DNA of 64,000 nt, from positions 124,001 through 188,000 of the forward strand of contig NZ_WOWP01000062.1 of NCBI RefSeq assembly GCF_009741375.1, read 5' to 3'. Positions 49,808-58,140 of the stretch are shown here, one piece after another; position 1 is the stretch's first letter; every line of letters begins with the position of its first letter. The position numbers were made by a program, and so were the translations under genes. The notes below the pieces were generated by a model, which was given only the letters and a program-made list of their open reading frames with translations, did no database searches and was not told the DNA's origin. The stretch comes from Flavobacterium rakeshii. Lineage in GTDB: Bacteria; Bacteroidota; Bacteroidia; Flavobacteriales; Flavobacteriaceae.

Positions 49808-52162
49808 TTATAACAGGTTTGTCCCTATTTTTAGGCCAATGAATATGGTTCTTGGTCGGCCCGGACCATAAATGTAACTTGCATCGCGGTTAGCACCAAG
49901 ATCAAAATCTTTTTGATAGGCGTTGAATATGTTTTGTATACCGGCACTTGCCTGTAGCTGAAAGCCGTCCTGCAAATCAAAAGTATAGGAGCTTTTCCAG
50001 CTTACCTCAAAGAAACCTTTAGATTTGTACAGTTCATCACTGGCAATATATCCTGCATAGTGGGGAACGTACATGCTTCCGGTATATACTGTTGTTAGAT
50101 TATTTTGAAACTGTTTTACCGGGGCATAAGTGGCAATCATGTTACCGTAAAAGTTTGGTGAACGGAAGAAGTTTTTATTGGTATTGTTTGCCGTGTCGCT
50201 CCAGTCTACCGCTTTTTCATACATGGCTTTTTGAATAGTAGCTCCTGCCTGAAACTGCCACTGCTCGTGCGGAGCCAGTTTACCTTCAAGGTTTATACCA
50301 TATACGTTTGCGCCGGCACCATTTCGTTTTTCCCAAATCGTTTCTTCAATCTGTTCCAGTATAAAGGGATTGTTCAGTCGGGTATAAAATACCTCAAACG
50401 TAGCGCCTGCTTCAAGATGCTCGGTAACTTTACTCCAGTCAAGAGAGGTAAGGAAGCTGTGTGATGTTTCTGATTTTAAGCCGTCTGACAATCGGATAAG
50501 ACTAACTTCACCGGCAGCGATACGGGCGTGAATGTCCTCTGAAAATACCTGTGGAGCCCTAAAGCCTTTGGCATAACTGGTGCGCCATTGCAGGTTCTTT
50601 TTAATATCATATAATATATTTACGCGTGGGTTTATTATCACATCTTCCTGAGCTGCATTATGGAAATCGGCACGTAAGCCTCCCAGTAACTTTAGCCTTT
50701 TGTTTACCTGCCATTCTTCCTGAGCATAAATACCCAGTATGTTTAACTGCTGGTCTACAAAAGCATTATACCCCGGTTTACGGTCGGTCATGTGTTCGCT
50801 TTTATATTCTGCACCTGTGGTAAAAGTACCTCTTCCGCCTAAAAAGCCCGGTTGGGTATGTATCCATTGCCCTCCGGTGATATAAGTGGTTACCTGAGTG
50901 TTTCCAAAACCACGAATACTTTCCTCATAATCTATATTCCCGAATGCGTCATCTACCCTTCCGCCATAAAAATTTTCATTTTTTGACTGTTGTGCATTGG
51001 CATACAGGGAGAAGCTGTTGTCCAGGTTTTCGTTAGTAAACTCGTAGGTTAGCCCGCCACCTGTCATTTTAGAACGGATCTGTTCAGTAATATCCGACTG
51101 GAAAGGCTGTAGGTCTAACTCATTACCTCCGCGTCTAAACTCATTAATAGTATGGAAGTCTACAGTAAGTTTACGACGGTTCAGGTAACGGTGAAAGGCT
51201 TTAAAACCAAACGTTCGGTTTTCCATACGGGTAATTTCGGTAAAGCCGTCGTCATTGGCATCATATGGATTCCTGTCGCGTAACATCCCGAAAAACTGCA
51301 GGCCAAGTGTAAGGTCTTCATTGAGTACGGTTCCGTTAAGGGATAAAGCCTTATCGGGTTGTTTACCATCTATAAGCCCGAAGTGGCTGTTTACTTCGAA
51401 GTTATTCTCTACGGGGTCTTTGGTTATAATATTTATAGTACCTGCAATAGCGTTAGATCCGTATAGTGCCGAACCACCACCACGCACTACCTCAATGCGC
51501 TCAATCATGTTGGCAGGAATCTGATCCAGTCCGTAAATACCGTTAAGTGCCGAAAATACAGGGCGGCTGTCCAGTAGTATCTGAGAATAGGCTCCGTCCA
51601 GCCCATTCATTCGTACCTGACTGAAACCACAGTTTTGGCAATTGGTTTCCATACGTAGTCCGGGTTGGAAATTCAATCCTTCCGAAAGGCTTATCGATTC
51701 GGTTTTCTGTAATATTGCTGAGTTGGTAACCGTAACAATAACGGGTGCTTCCTGTCGTCTTTGTTGTGTTCGGCTGGCGGTAATCACTACCTGGTCTAAG
51801 TTAAGAGATGAGCTTTCTACATCCACATTCAACACAGTGTCAGTATTAGCGGTTATACTAATGCTTCTCTCTTTGGTTTTATATCCTACAGATGATACTA
51901 TTATAGTGTAATTCCCTTCCGGTAGTTTAATACTGTATTTACCGTTCTCATCGGCAGAGATGCCATATCCGGTTTCCTTTACATGTACACTGGCAAAAGG
52001 CAGGGGATTTCCTTTTTCGGTAATTTGTCCCTTAACTGTACCTGTTCCCTGTGTTTTTACAACAGGAGTACTAACCTTACCTTCAGGTAAAGCACTTGCT
52101 TCTTCCTGTGCCCAGGAAAAAAAGCAGGATAGTATTAAGGAAGAGTAAATTAATTTTTTCAT
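49808..52162 (-). CDS. TonB-dependent receptor with carboxypeptidase-D-like N-domain
   Basis: A 784-residue outer-membrane receptor. The signal peptide is cleaved near SWA/QEEA; a CarboxypepD-reg-like beta domain (about 40-115) precedes the plug (ITASRTQQRRQEAPVIVTV..., with NCGFSQVRMNGLDGAYSQILLDSRPVFS) and a 22-strand barrel. The spacer between signal and domain is Pro/Val-rich. It is divergent from mntR and the Nramp transporter over an 87-base control region, so it is probably the outer-membrane step of Mn2+/Fe uptake. Substrate not proven. Confidence 0.88.
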   Translation of the reverse strand: MKKLIYSSLILSCFFSWAQEEASALPEGKVSTPVVKTQGTGTVKGQITEKGNPLPFASVHVKETGYGISADENGKYSIKLPEGNYTIIVSSVGYKTKERSISITANTDTVLNVDVESSSLNLDQVVITASRTQQRRQEAPVIVTVTNSAILQKTESISLSEGLNFQPGLRMETNCQNCGFSQVRMNGLDGAYSQILLDSRPVFSALNGIYGLDQIPANMIERIEVVRGGGSALYGSNAIAGTINIITKDPVENNFEVNSHFGLIDGKQPDKALSLNGTVLNEDLTLGLQFFGMLRDRNPYDANDDGFTEITRMENRTFGFKAFHRYLNRRKLTVDFHTINEFRRGGNELDLQPFQSDITEQIRSKMTGGGLTYEFTNENLDNSFSLYANAQQSKNENFYGGRVDDAFGNIDYEESIRGFGNTQVTTYITGGQWIHTQPGFLGGRGTFTTGAEYKSEHMTDRKPGYNAFVDQQLNILGIYAQEEWQVNKRLKLLGGLRADFHNAAQEDVIINPRVNILYDIKKNLQWRTSYAKGFRAPQVFSEDIHARIAAGEVSLIRLSDGLKSETSHSFLTSLDWSKVTEHLEAGATFEVFYTRLNNPFILEQIEETIWEKRNGAGANVYGINLEGKLAPHEQWQFQAGATIQKAMYEKAVDWSDTANNTNKNFFRSPNFYGNMIATYAPVKQFQNNLTTVYTGSMYVPHYAGYIASDELYKSKGFFEVSWKSSYTFDLQDGFQLQASAGIQNIFNAYQKDFDLGANRDASYIYGPGRPRTIFIGLKIGTNLL

Positions 52163-52183
52163 TTAACAAACTATATTTTTAGA

Positions 52184-52214
52184 CAAAACTAAAAATGTTT
52201 TTCAACATAACAAA
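52184..52214 (-). promoter_or_regulatory. Promoter of the TonB receptor gene (TTTG-N19-TAGTTTTG, minus strand)
   Basis: On the minus strand TTTG (52214-52211) and TAGTTTTG (52191-52184) are spaced exactly 19 bases, ahead of the receptor start at 52162. The dyad ATGTT-N4-AACAT lies between the two boxes, as expected for a repressor site. Confidence 0.7.
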
Positions 52215-52233
52215 TTAATTATTTATATTTGTT
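52195..52233. promoter_or_regulatory. Candidate MntR operator dyads between divergent promoters
   Basis: Two inverted repeats occupy the control region: ATGTT (52195-52199) with AACAT (52204-52208), and AACAAAT (52209-52215) with ATTTGTT (52227-52233). They overlap the -33 box of the receptor promoter and the -7 box of the mntR promoter, so one regulator could repress both directions. The encoded MntR-type protein is the obvious candidate. Confidence 0.5.
52224..52231 (+). promoter_or_regulatory. -7 element for mntR (TATATTTG)
   Basis: TATATTTG matches TAnnTTTG exactly, 18 bases before the mntR start. No TTG stands 19 bases upstream; an ATGTT dyad occupies that position. Confidence 0.55.
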
Positions 52234-52249
52234 TAATAATTAACGTGTA

Positions 52250-52903
52250 ATGACATATTCTGAAGAAAACTACCTTAAGGTTATTTACCATTTATCTACT
52301 GGAAATAGCAAGGGTATTACTACCAATGCCATCGCTAATGAAATGGAAAGTAAGCCGTCTTCGGTAACCGATATGGTGAAGAAGCTTGCCGAGAAAGAGC
52401 TGGTGGCCTATAAGAAATACCAAGGGGTTTCGCTAACTGAAAAGGGAAGGCAGCATGCTGTAATGATTGTAAGGAAACACAGGTTATGGGAAGTGTTTCT
52501 GGTGGAGAAGCTTGACTTTTCGTGGGACGAGGTGCATGATGTGGCGGAACAGCTGGAGCATATAAAATCAGAGAAACTTATTGATAAGCTTGACGAGTTC
52601 CTGGACTTCCCAACGGAAGATCCGCATGGTGACCCTATACCCGACCGTAATGGTAAGATAGCCAAAATGGAAAAACAGCTGTTAAGTGAAACCAGCCTTA
52701 ATACTAAAGTGATTTGTGTAGGCGTTAAAGACAGTTCTTCTTCTTTTCTTCAATATCTGGATAAGCAGCAAATAGCATTGGGATCGGCTATAGAGATTAT
52801 ATCCCGCGAACATTTTGACCAGTCACTTAGCTTAAAAGTAAACGACAAACCGCTTAGTGTTTCTAATAAAATTGCGGCCAACCTATTTGTAAAACCGTTG
52901 TAG
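52250..52903 (+). CDS. DtxR/MntR-family metal-dependent repressor
   Basis: A 217-residue regulator. The N-terminal winged helix begins SEENYLKVIYHL and contains TTNAIANEMESKPSSVTDMVKKL (recognition helix). The dimerisation domain has LWEVFLVEKLDFSWDEVHDVAEQLEHI with the His/Glu residues that bind Mn2+ or Fe2+. A C-terminal SH3-like FeoA-type domain follows (about 150-217). It is one base apart from the Nramp gene and divergent from the TonB receptor, so it probably represses both in metal excess. Confidence 0.92.
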   Translation: MTYSEENYLKVIYHLSTGNSKGITTNAIANEMESKPSSVTDMVKKLAEKELVAYKKYQGVSLTEKGRQHAVMIVRKHRLWEVFLVEKLDFSWDEVHDVAEQLEHIKSEKLIDKLDEFLDFPTEDPHGDPIPDRNGKIAKMEKQLLSETSLNTKVICVGVKDSSSSFLQYLDKQQIALGSAIEIISREHFDQSLSLKVNDKPLSVSNKIAANLFVKPL

Positions 52904-52904
52904 T

Positions 52905-54791
52905 ATGACAAAAAACAGCCACTCCCTGGAGGAAGTACACGAGTCGGTAAATATTGTACAGAATACTTCTGTATGGAAAAAGATACTTGCTTTTTTTGGT
53001 CCGGCTTATATGATAAGCGTAGGGTATATGGATCCGGGTAACTGGGCGACCGATATTGCCGGTGGTAGCCAGTTTGGTTACAAGCTGCTTTGGGTACTGC
53101 TTATGTCAAACATTATGGCGCTGCTTTTACAAAGTCTTAGTGCCAGGCTGGGAATTGTTAGTCGTAGGGATTTGGCACAGGCATCGAGGGAAACCTATCC
53201 TAAAGGAGTCAATTATATATTATATGGTCTTGCCGAAATTGCCATAGCCGCCTGTGATCTTGCCGAAGTACTGGGTATGGCTATAGGTTTACAGTTGTTG
53301 TTTGATATTCCGTTACTGTGGGGTGTTAGTATCACTATGCTGGATACTTTCCTGTTACTCTTCCTTTTAAATAAAGGAATCAAAAAAATGGAGGCGTTCA
53401 TTATAGCGCTTATCGGTATTATAGGGTTTTCTTTTTTGGCAGAGATGTTTTTTGCCAAGCCCGATATGGGTGAGGTAGTGAAGGGGCTTGTACCTTCTAT
53501 TCCAAATAGTGCCGCACTGTATATTGCCATAGGTATTATAGGGGCAACGGTTATGCCGCATAACCTGTACCTGCACTCGTCACTGGTACAAACCCGAAAG
53601 TTTGACCGATCGTTTAAAGGAATAAAACAGGCATTACGTTATAATTTTGTCGATTCTATTATAGCACTTAATCTGGCGTTTTTTGTAAATGCCGCTATAT
53701 TGATACTCGCAGCCGCTACCTTTTTTAATAGTGGTATGTATGGGGTAGCCGATATTCAGGATGCCCACCAGTTACTGGCTCCTTTACTGGGAACCGAATG
53801 GGCTTCGGTACTGTTTGCGCTGGCACTTATTGCAGCGGGTCAGAGCTCTACCATTACCGGTACACTTGCAGGGCAAATTGTTATGGAGGGTTACCTGAGT
53901 TTAAGGATACAGCCTTGGGTTAGGCGTATTGTTACTCGCCTGCTGGCTATAGTACCTGCTTTTATAGCCATTGTATACCTTGGGGAACAGGCTACAGGTG
54001 AACTGCTTTTACTTAGCCAGGTAATATTGAGCCTTCAGCTTGGTTTTGCCATTATACCGCTTATCCATTTTGTGAGTGATAAAAAGAAAATGAACGAGTT
54101 TGCCATAGGTACACTTACCAAAATTGCATCGTGGGTAATTGCGCTGGTAATTGTGGGACTTAATGCCAAACTGGTTTATGATGAGATAGAATCTTGGGTA
54201 GAGTCGTCCCAGCATCCTGTGTATATATGGATATTTGTTGTGCCACTGGCTATAGGAGCTGCAATATTGTTACTGTATATTATTTTCAGGCCGTTAATCC
54301 ATAAAAAAGACAAACACGAAAAACTGGTTCCGCATATTGATGAAATTATCGTTAATGAGGAGAATGGTGTTAAGGAATATAAGAGTATTGCACTGGCACT
54401 TGATTTTTCCAGAACCGATACCCGTGCCATATCCAGCGCACTGCAAATGGGTGGTAAGGATGCCGAATATACCCTAATCCATATAGTGGAAACTGTGGGG
54501 GCCATGATGTATGGCGATCAGGCGCATGATTATGAAACATCAAGCGATAAGGATTATCTTAAAGCCTACAAAAATAGCCTTGAGGAAAAAGGCTATAAGG
54601 TTAAAACCGAACTGAGCTTTGGTAGCCCTAAACGACAGATTCCGGCTATTATCAATAAGGAAGGGGCACATTATGATATCCTGATACTGGGTGCTCACGG
54701 GCATAACTGGCTTAAGGATATTATATTTGGTACTACTGTAGATGCCGTGAGACATAAGGTTCAAATTCCGGTACTTATCATTAAGGACTAA
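52905..54791 (+). CDS. Nramp divalent metal transporter fused to a universal stress protein (Usp) domain
   Basis: A 628-residue protein. Residues 1-470 form the Nramp proton-coupled Mn2+/Fe2+ transporter with the metal-binding DPGN (43-46) and MPH (217-219, VMPHNLYLHSS) motifs and about 11-12 helices. Residues about 490-628 form a cytoplasmic Usp domain with the ATP-binding motif G-2x-G-9x-G(T) in GAHGHNWLKDIIFGT. Most Nramp proteins stop near 420. The fusion suggests ATP or stress signalling gates metal uptake. Directly downstream of mntR. Confidence 0.92.
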   Translation: MTKNSHSLEEVHESVNIVQNTSVWKKILAFFGPAYMISVGYMDPGNWATDIAGGSQFGYKLLWVLLMSNIMALLLQSLSARLGIVSRRDLAQASRETYPKGVNYILYGLAEIAIAACDLAEVLGMAIGLQLLFDIPLLWGVSITMLDTFLLLFLLNKGIKKMEAFIIALIGIIGFSFLAEMFFAKPDMGEVVKGLVPSIPNSAALYIAIGIIGATVMPHNLYLHSSLVQTRKFDRSFKGIKQALRYNFVDSIIALNLAFFVNAAILILAAATFFNSGMYGVADIQDAHQLLAPLLGTEWASVLFALALIAAGQSSTITGTLAGQIVMEGYLSLRIQPWVRRIVTRLLAIVPAFIAIVYLGEQATGELLLLSQVILSLQLGFAIIPLIHFVSDKKKMNEFAIGTLTKIASWVIALVIVGLNAKLVYDEIESWVESSQHPVYIWIFVVPLAIGAAILLLYIIFRPLIHKKDKHEKLVPHIDEIIVNEENGVKEYKSIALALDFSRTDTRAISSALQMGGKDAEYTLIHIVETVGAMMYGDQAHDYETSSDKDYLKAYKNSLEEKGYKVKTELSFGSPKRQIPAIINKEGAHYDILILGAHGHNWLKDIIFGTTVDAVRHKVQIPVLIIKD

Positions 54792-54897
54792 AGGACTTAG
54801 ATTAAATTTTTCATGTGAGCTTTTTAGCAAAGTTAACTTGGGCTTTTCAACAAAGTGAAAAGTTAAAAACCAGTGCAACTTTGTAAAAAATTAAGAC

Positions 54898-56313
54898 ATG
54901 AAAACAATAAACACCATTTATGTAAACGGAGCGTTTGTAAAACCGCACGGTACAGAAGTTTTCGATTTAATTAACCCTGCCGATAATCAGCTTATCGGAA
55001 AAGTTACACTGGGTAACGAAACAGATGCCGATGCTGCTATTGCCGCAGCTAAGGCTGCTTTTAAAACTTTTTCACAAACCTCAAAAGAGGAACGCATTGC
55101 CTACCTGCAACAACTGCATGATGCAGTAAAAAGCCGTGAAGCCGAATTTATTGAGGTAATGGTTAAGGAGTATGGGGGCACACTTCATTTTTGTACCATG
55201 AGTGTACAAAATGCCCTTTCAGGATTTACCTCGGCTATTGAGGTGCTCAAAACCTTTGAGTTCCAAAAAATGGTAGGTAAATCAAAAGTAATGTTACAGC
55301 CGCTTGGCGTGGTTGGTATTATTACTCCGTGGAATGCCAGTAACGGTTTTATTTGCAGCAAACTTGCCATGACTATTGCATCCGGTAGTACTGCGGTTAT
55401 AAAACCGAGTGAAATGAGTGCACAGCAAACCCAACTTTTATTGGAATGTTTCCATGAGGCAGGACTGCCAAACGGAGTGTTCAATGTGGTGAATGGTCGA
55501 GGAGATGTTGTGGGTGCTACTATTGTAAATCACAGGGATGTGGCAAAAATATCCTTTACAGGATCTACGGCGGTGGGTAAATTTATTGCCCGTAATGCGG
55601 TAGACACCATGAAGCGCGTAACGCTGGAACTGGGTGGGAAGTCACCTAATATTCTGCTTGATGATGCCAATATGGACGATGCCATACCTATGGCGGTTTC
55701 GGCAGCTTATATGAACAGTGGTCAGGCGTGTATTGCAGGAACGCGATTATTAGTACCTGAAAGCAGACTGGAAGAAGTAAAGGAATTGCTTATAGAAACT
55801 GTTGAGCAGGTTAAGGTGGGTAATCCTGCGAGTACCGATACGGTTGTAGGACCTATGGTTAGCCAAAAGCAGTATGAAAGAGTACAAAAATACATTGAAC
55901 TTGGACTTGAGGAAGGTGCCGAATTGCTTATAGGTGGTCCCGGAAAACCTGAAGGACTGGAAGCCGGTAACTTTGTAAAACCTACTGTGTTTGTAAATGT
56001 AAACAACAATATGCGTATTGCGAGAGAAGAGATTTTTGGCCCGGTACTATCGGTAATAACCTATAAGACTGAAGAGGAGGCTATCGAAATTGCTAATGAT
56101 ACCGATTATGGACTGCAGGCATATGTGAATTCTGCCAATGTACTAAGGGCTAAAAAAGTGGCTTCTCAAATTGTGGCAGGAAGGGTATTGATAAACGGAT
56201 TGTATCATGACCCGATGGCTCCTTTTGGCGGATTCAAACAATCCGGTATAGGAAGGGAAATGGGCGTTTACGGGCTGGAAGAGTACGTAGAGCCAAAAAC
56301 TATTTTAGTATAA
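54898..56313 (+). CDS. NAD(P)-dependent aldehyde dehydrogenase
   Basis: A 471-residue aldehyde dehydrogenase superfamily enzyme. The catalytic Cys278 is in NSGQACIAGTR, and the conserved Glu is in LELGGKSPNILLDD. The cofactor-binding segment is GVVGIITPWNASN and the motif GSTAVGKFIA is intact. Substrate cannot be inferred. It is followed by a terminator, and then by an AraC-type regulator. Confidence 0.93.
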   Translation: MKTINTIYVNGAFVKPHGTEVFDLINPADNQLIGKVTLGNETDADAAIAAAKAAFKTFSQTSKEERIAYLQQLHDAVKSREAEFIEVMVKEYGGTLHFCTMSVQNALSGFTSAIEVLKTFEFQKMVGKSKVMLQPLGVVGIITPWNASNGFICSKLAMTIASGSTAVIKPSEMSAQQTQLLLECFHEAGLPNGVFNVVNGRGDVVGATIVNHRDVAKISFTGSTAVGKFIARNAVDTMKRVTLELGGKSPNILLDDANMDDAIPMAVSAAYMNSGQACIAGTRLLVPESRLEEVKELLIETVEQVKVGNPASTDTVVGPMVSQKQYERVQKYIELGLEEGAELLIGGPGKPEGLEAGNFVKPTVFVNVNNNMRIAREEIFGPVLSVITYKTEEEAIEIANDTDYGLQAYVNSANVLRAKKVASQIVAGRVLINGLYHDPMAPFGGFKQSGIGREMGVYGLEEYVEPKTILV

Positions 56314-56325
56314 TATTTTAACCGT

Positions 56326-56357
56326 AAAAAGCAGCAGTTACTTAGTTGCTGCTTTTT
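56326..56357 (+). terminator. Terminator after the aldehyde dehydrogenase gene
   Basis: AAAAAGCAGCA (56326-56336) pairs with TGCTGCTTTTT (56347-56357). It ends 16 bases before the AraC gene, which therefore needs its own promoter (TATTTTTA at 56361-56368 is a weak candidate). Confidence 0.85.
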
Positions 56358-56373
56358 GCGTATTTTTAATATC

Positions 56374-57168
56374 ATGGAAAAAACAGTATCACCATCCATA
56401 AAATTTTCCTGCTATTTTACCGAAAGCAGGCAGGGTGAACATTTTATAGGGAATCACGCCCTTGGGTTTATAGTATCGGGTAATACCACGTTTAACGATG
56501 GGAATAACTCTGTTACACTGGCACCGGGACAATTGTATTTTTGCCGAAGGAACCATTTACTTAAATATGTAAAAACGCCCGAAACAGGGGGGGTATTCCG
56601 TTCCATATCGGTAATGTTTACTCAGGAAATGCTAAGGGAATTCAGCCTTAAATACGGTTTTGTTAGCGGGGGCAGACAGCCCGAATCGCCATACCAGCTT
56701 TTGCAAAGTGACTCCATGCTTGCCAATTATATGGTATCCCTGTTGGAATATGAGTCGGTTTTAACACAGCCGGGTTCGCCGCTACTGTCTGTAAAACAGG
56801 AAGAGGCGATTTTGTTATTGCTTAAGCTTAACCCTGAGCTTAAGGATGTATTGTTTGATTTCTCTGATCCGGGGAAAATAGACCTAGGTGCATTTATGGA
56901 GCAAAACTACCACTTCAATGTGGGGATTAATCGCTTCGCTTATTTAACAGGGAGAAGTCTTTCGGGTTTTAAAAGGGATTTTGAAAAAACATTTAATGTC
57001 TCTCCGGGCAAGTGGCTATTGCAAAGAAGGCTTAAGGAGGCCTATTACCTGCTTACCGAGAAGAAAATGACGGTATCAGACATATACCCTGAACTTGGGT
57101 TTGAAGATATGTCACACTTCTCTTATGCCTTTAAAAAGAAGTACGGAATGGCTCCGTCTAAAATTTAA
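56374..57168 (+). CDS. AraC family transcriptional regulator
   Basis: A 264-residue regulator. The N-terminal part is a cupin-like sensor (GNHALGFIVSGNTTFNDGNNSVTLAPGQLYFCRRN). The C-terminal HTH includes NRFAYLTGRSLSGFKRDFEKTFNVSPGKWLLQRRLKEAYYLL and SDIYPELGFEDMSHFSYAFKKKYGM. ATG 56374 is chosen because the frame upstream lies in the terminator. It may control the aldehyde dehydrogenase. Its stop overlaps a tiny convergent gene by 4 bases. Confidence 0.88.
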   Translation: MEKTVSPSIKFSCYFTESRQGEHFIGNHALGFIVSGNTTFNDGNNSVTLAPGQLYFCRRNHLLKYVKTPETGGVFRSISVMFTQEMLREFSLKYGFVSGGRQPESPYQLLQSDSMLANYMVSLLEYESVLTQPGSPLLSVKQEEAILLLLKLNPELKDVLFDFSDPGKIDLGAFMEQNYHFNVGINRFAYLTGRSLSGFKRDFEKTFNVSPGKWLLQRRLKEAYYLLTEKKMTVSDIYPELGFEDMSHFSYAFKKKYGMAPSKI

Positions 57169-57293
57169 TGGCAACCACAATCGTCACTGCCGCAGTTGCC
57201 TGATTTCTTTTTCTTTTTAAAAAAGAATTTCTTTACCAAAAAGGCTGCTGCTCCGGCAACAAGTATATATACTATTATATCCTGTATATTCAT
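57165..57293 (-). CDS. FeoB-associated Cys-rich membrane protein (42 residues)
   Basis: A very short gene: ATG 57293, stop 57165. The protein has one membrane helix (IIVYILVAGAAAFLVKKFFF, about residues 6-25), a poly-Lys stretch, and a C-terminal tail NCGSDDCGCH with three cysteines and a final His. This is the pattern of FeoB-associated Cys-rich membrane proteins (FeoC-like or CCxC-tail peptides), thought to assist ferrous iron transport. It starts 2 bases after the outer-membrane protein gene in the feo run. Easily missed by gene finders. Confidence 0.88.
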   Translation of the reverse strand: MNIQDIIVYILVAGAAAFLVKKFFFKKKKKSGNCGSDDCGCH

Positions 57294-57295
57294 AA

Positions 57296-58138
57296 CTACA
57301 AATAAATGCCACCGCCTACGGTTGCAAAATTATAATTGGGTGAAGCAATATCAAGATGCTCAAAGCCTACGCTTATAAAGTAGTTTTTGCGGTGATAACG
57401 CCCTTCAATTTCGTAGGCGTGTACCGGCTTGTCGTTAATAAACGACCATTTGGCTCCTGCCAGGAAGCTTACATTCTGTTTACAGAAGTACTCGGCATTG
57501 GCACCAAATGAAAAACCAAGCTTGTTTACATCGTTAGCTATGTATGAGGCTCCTATTGTCCATCCTAAATTAAAACGTCTTAAACGTATCCTGTCGTATC
57601 CTAAATTAAAATAGAACAGCGAGAGGTTGTCTGACGTGTTTTCCTGAAATTCAAACAACTGGTAATAATCGGCTTTCACATAAAGGTACTGAAAAGGTCT
57701 TAATTTAGCCTCCAGGTGATTGCCAAATAGGTTACCGTTGTTATAAAGAAACTTGTCTTTAAGATCAAACCTAAAATTATTTATATTTCCGTCATCATGC
57801 ACTTCGGCATTAAAATAATTACCGTGTTCCGGCAGATAATACGGATATTCTGTTTGTTCAAAGTGTAAATGATCTTCAATGCCATAATGCCCTATAACGG
57901 CTATACCTGCAGTGTAGGCAACAGCTTTTGCTATAAGTTCTACAAATATTGAACCGATTCCCCCATCTCGTGATGAAGAGGATGAAGAGGAAGTACTTGT
58001 TGTTTTTTGCTGTGCAGCAACGGTATTAAGATCCTTCCCTTTGTTTAATTCACTTTTTGATTTGTTCAGCTTGTCCTGAGAGTATCCTCCGGCGACGATC
58101 AGTAAGGTGCAGCAAAATGCTAAGATGTGTTTTTTCAT
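57296..58138 (-). CDS. Outer-membrane protein of unknown function in the feo operon (280 residues)
   Basis: The start at 58138 opens a signal peptide (MKKHILAFCCTLLIVAGGYSQ). The mature N-terminus is Lys/Ser-rich (residues 22-60, with a run of Ser). A helical segment (GIGSIFVELIAKAVAYTAGIAVIGHYGIEDH, about 63-93) precedes a beta-barrel-like domain (RPFQYLYVKADYYQLFEF..., KPVHAYEIEGRYHRKNYFISVGFEHLD) ending with an aliphatic residue. It lies 2 bases from feoB and 2 bases from the Cys-rich peptide gene, so it is cotranscribed with ferrous iron uptake. Role unknown; a Fe2+ porin is a guess. Confidence 0.8.
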   Translation of the reverse strand: MKKHILAFCCTLLIVAGGYSQDKLNKSKSELNKGKDLNTVAAQQKTTSTSSSSSSSRDGGIGSIFVELIAKAVAYTAGIAVIGHYGIEDHLHFEQTEYPYYLPEHGNYFNAEVHDDGNINNFRFDLKDKFLYNNGNLFGNHLEAKLRPFQYLYVKADYYQLFEFQENTSDNLSLFYFNLGYDRIRLRRFNLGWTIGASYIANDVNKLGFSFGANAEYFCKQNVSFLAGAKWSFINDKPVHAYEIEGRYHRKNYFISVGFEHLDIASPNYNFATVGGGIYL

Positions 58139-58140
58139 CG

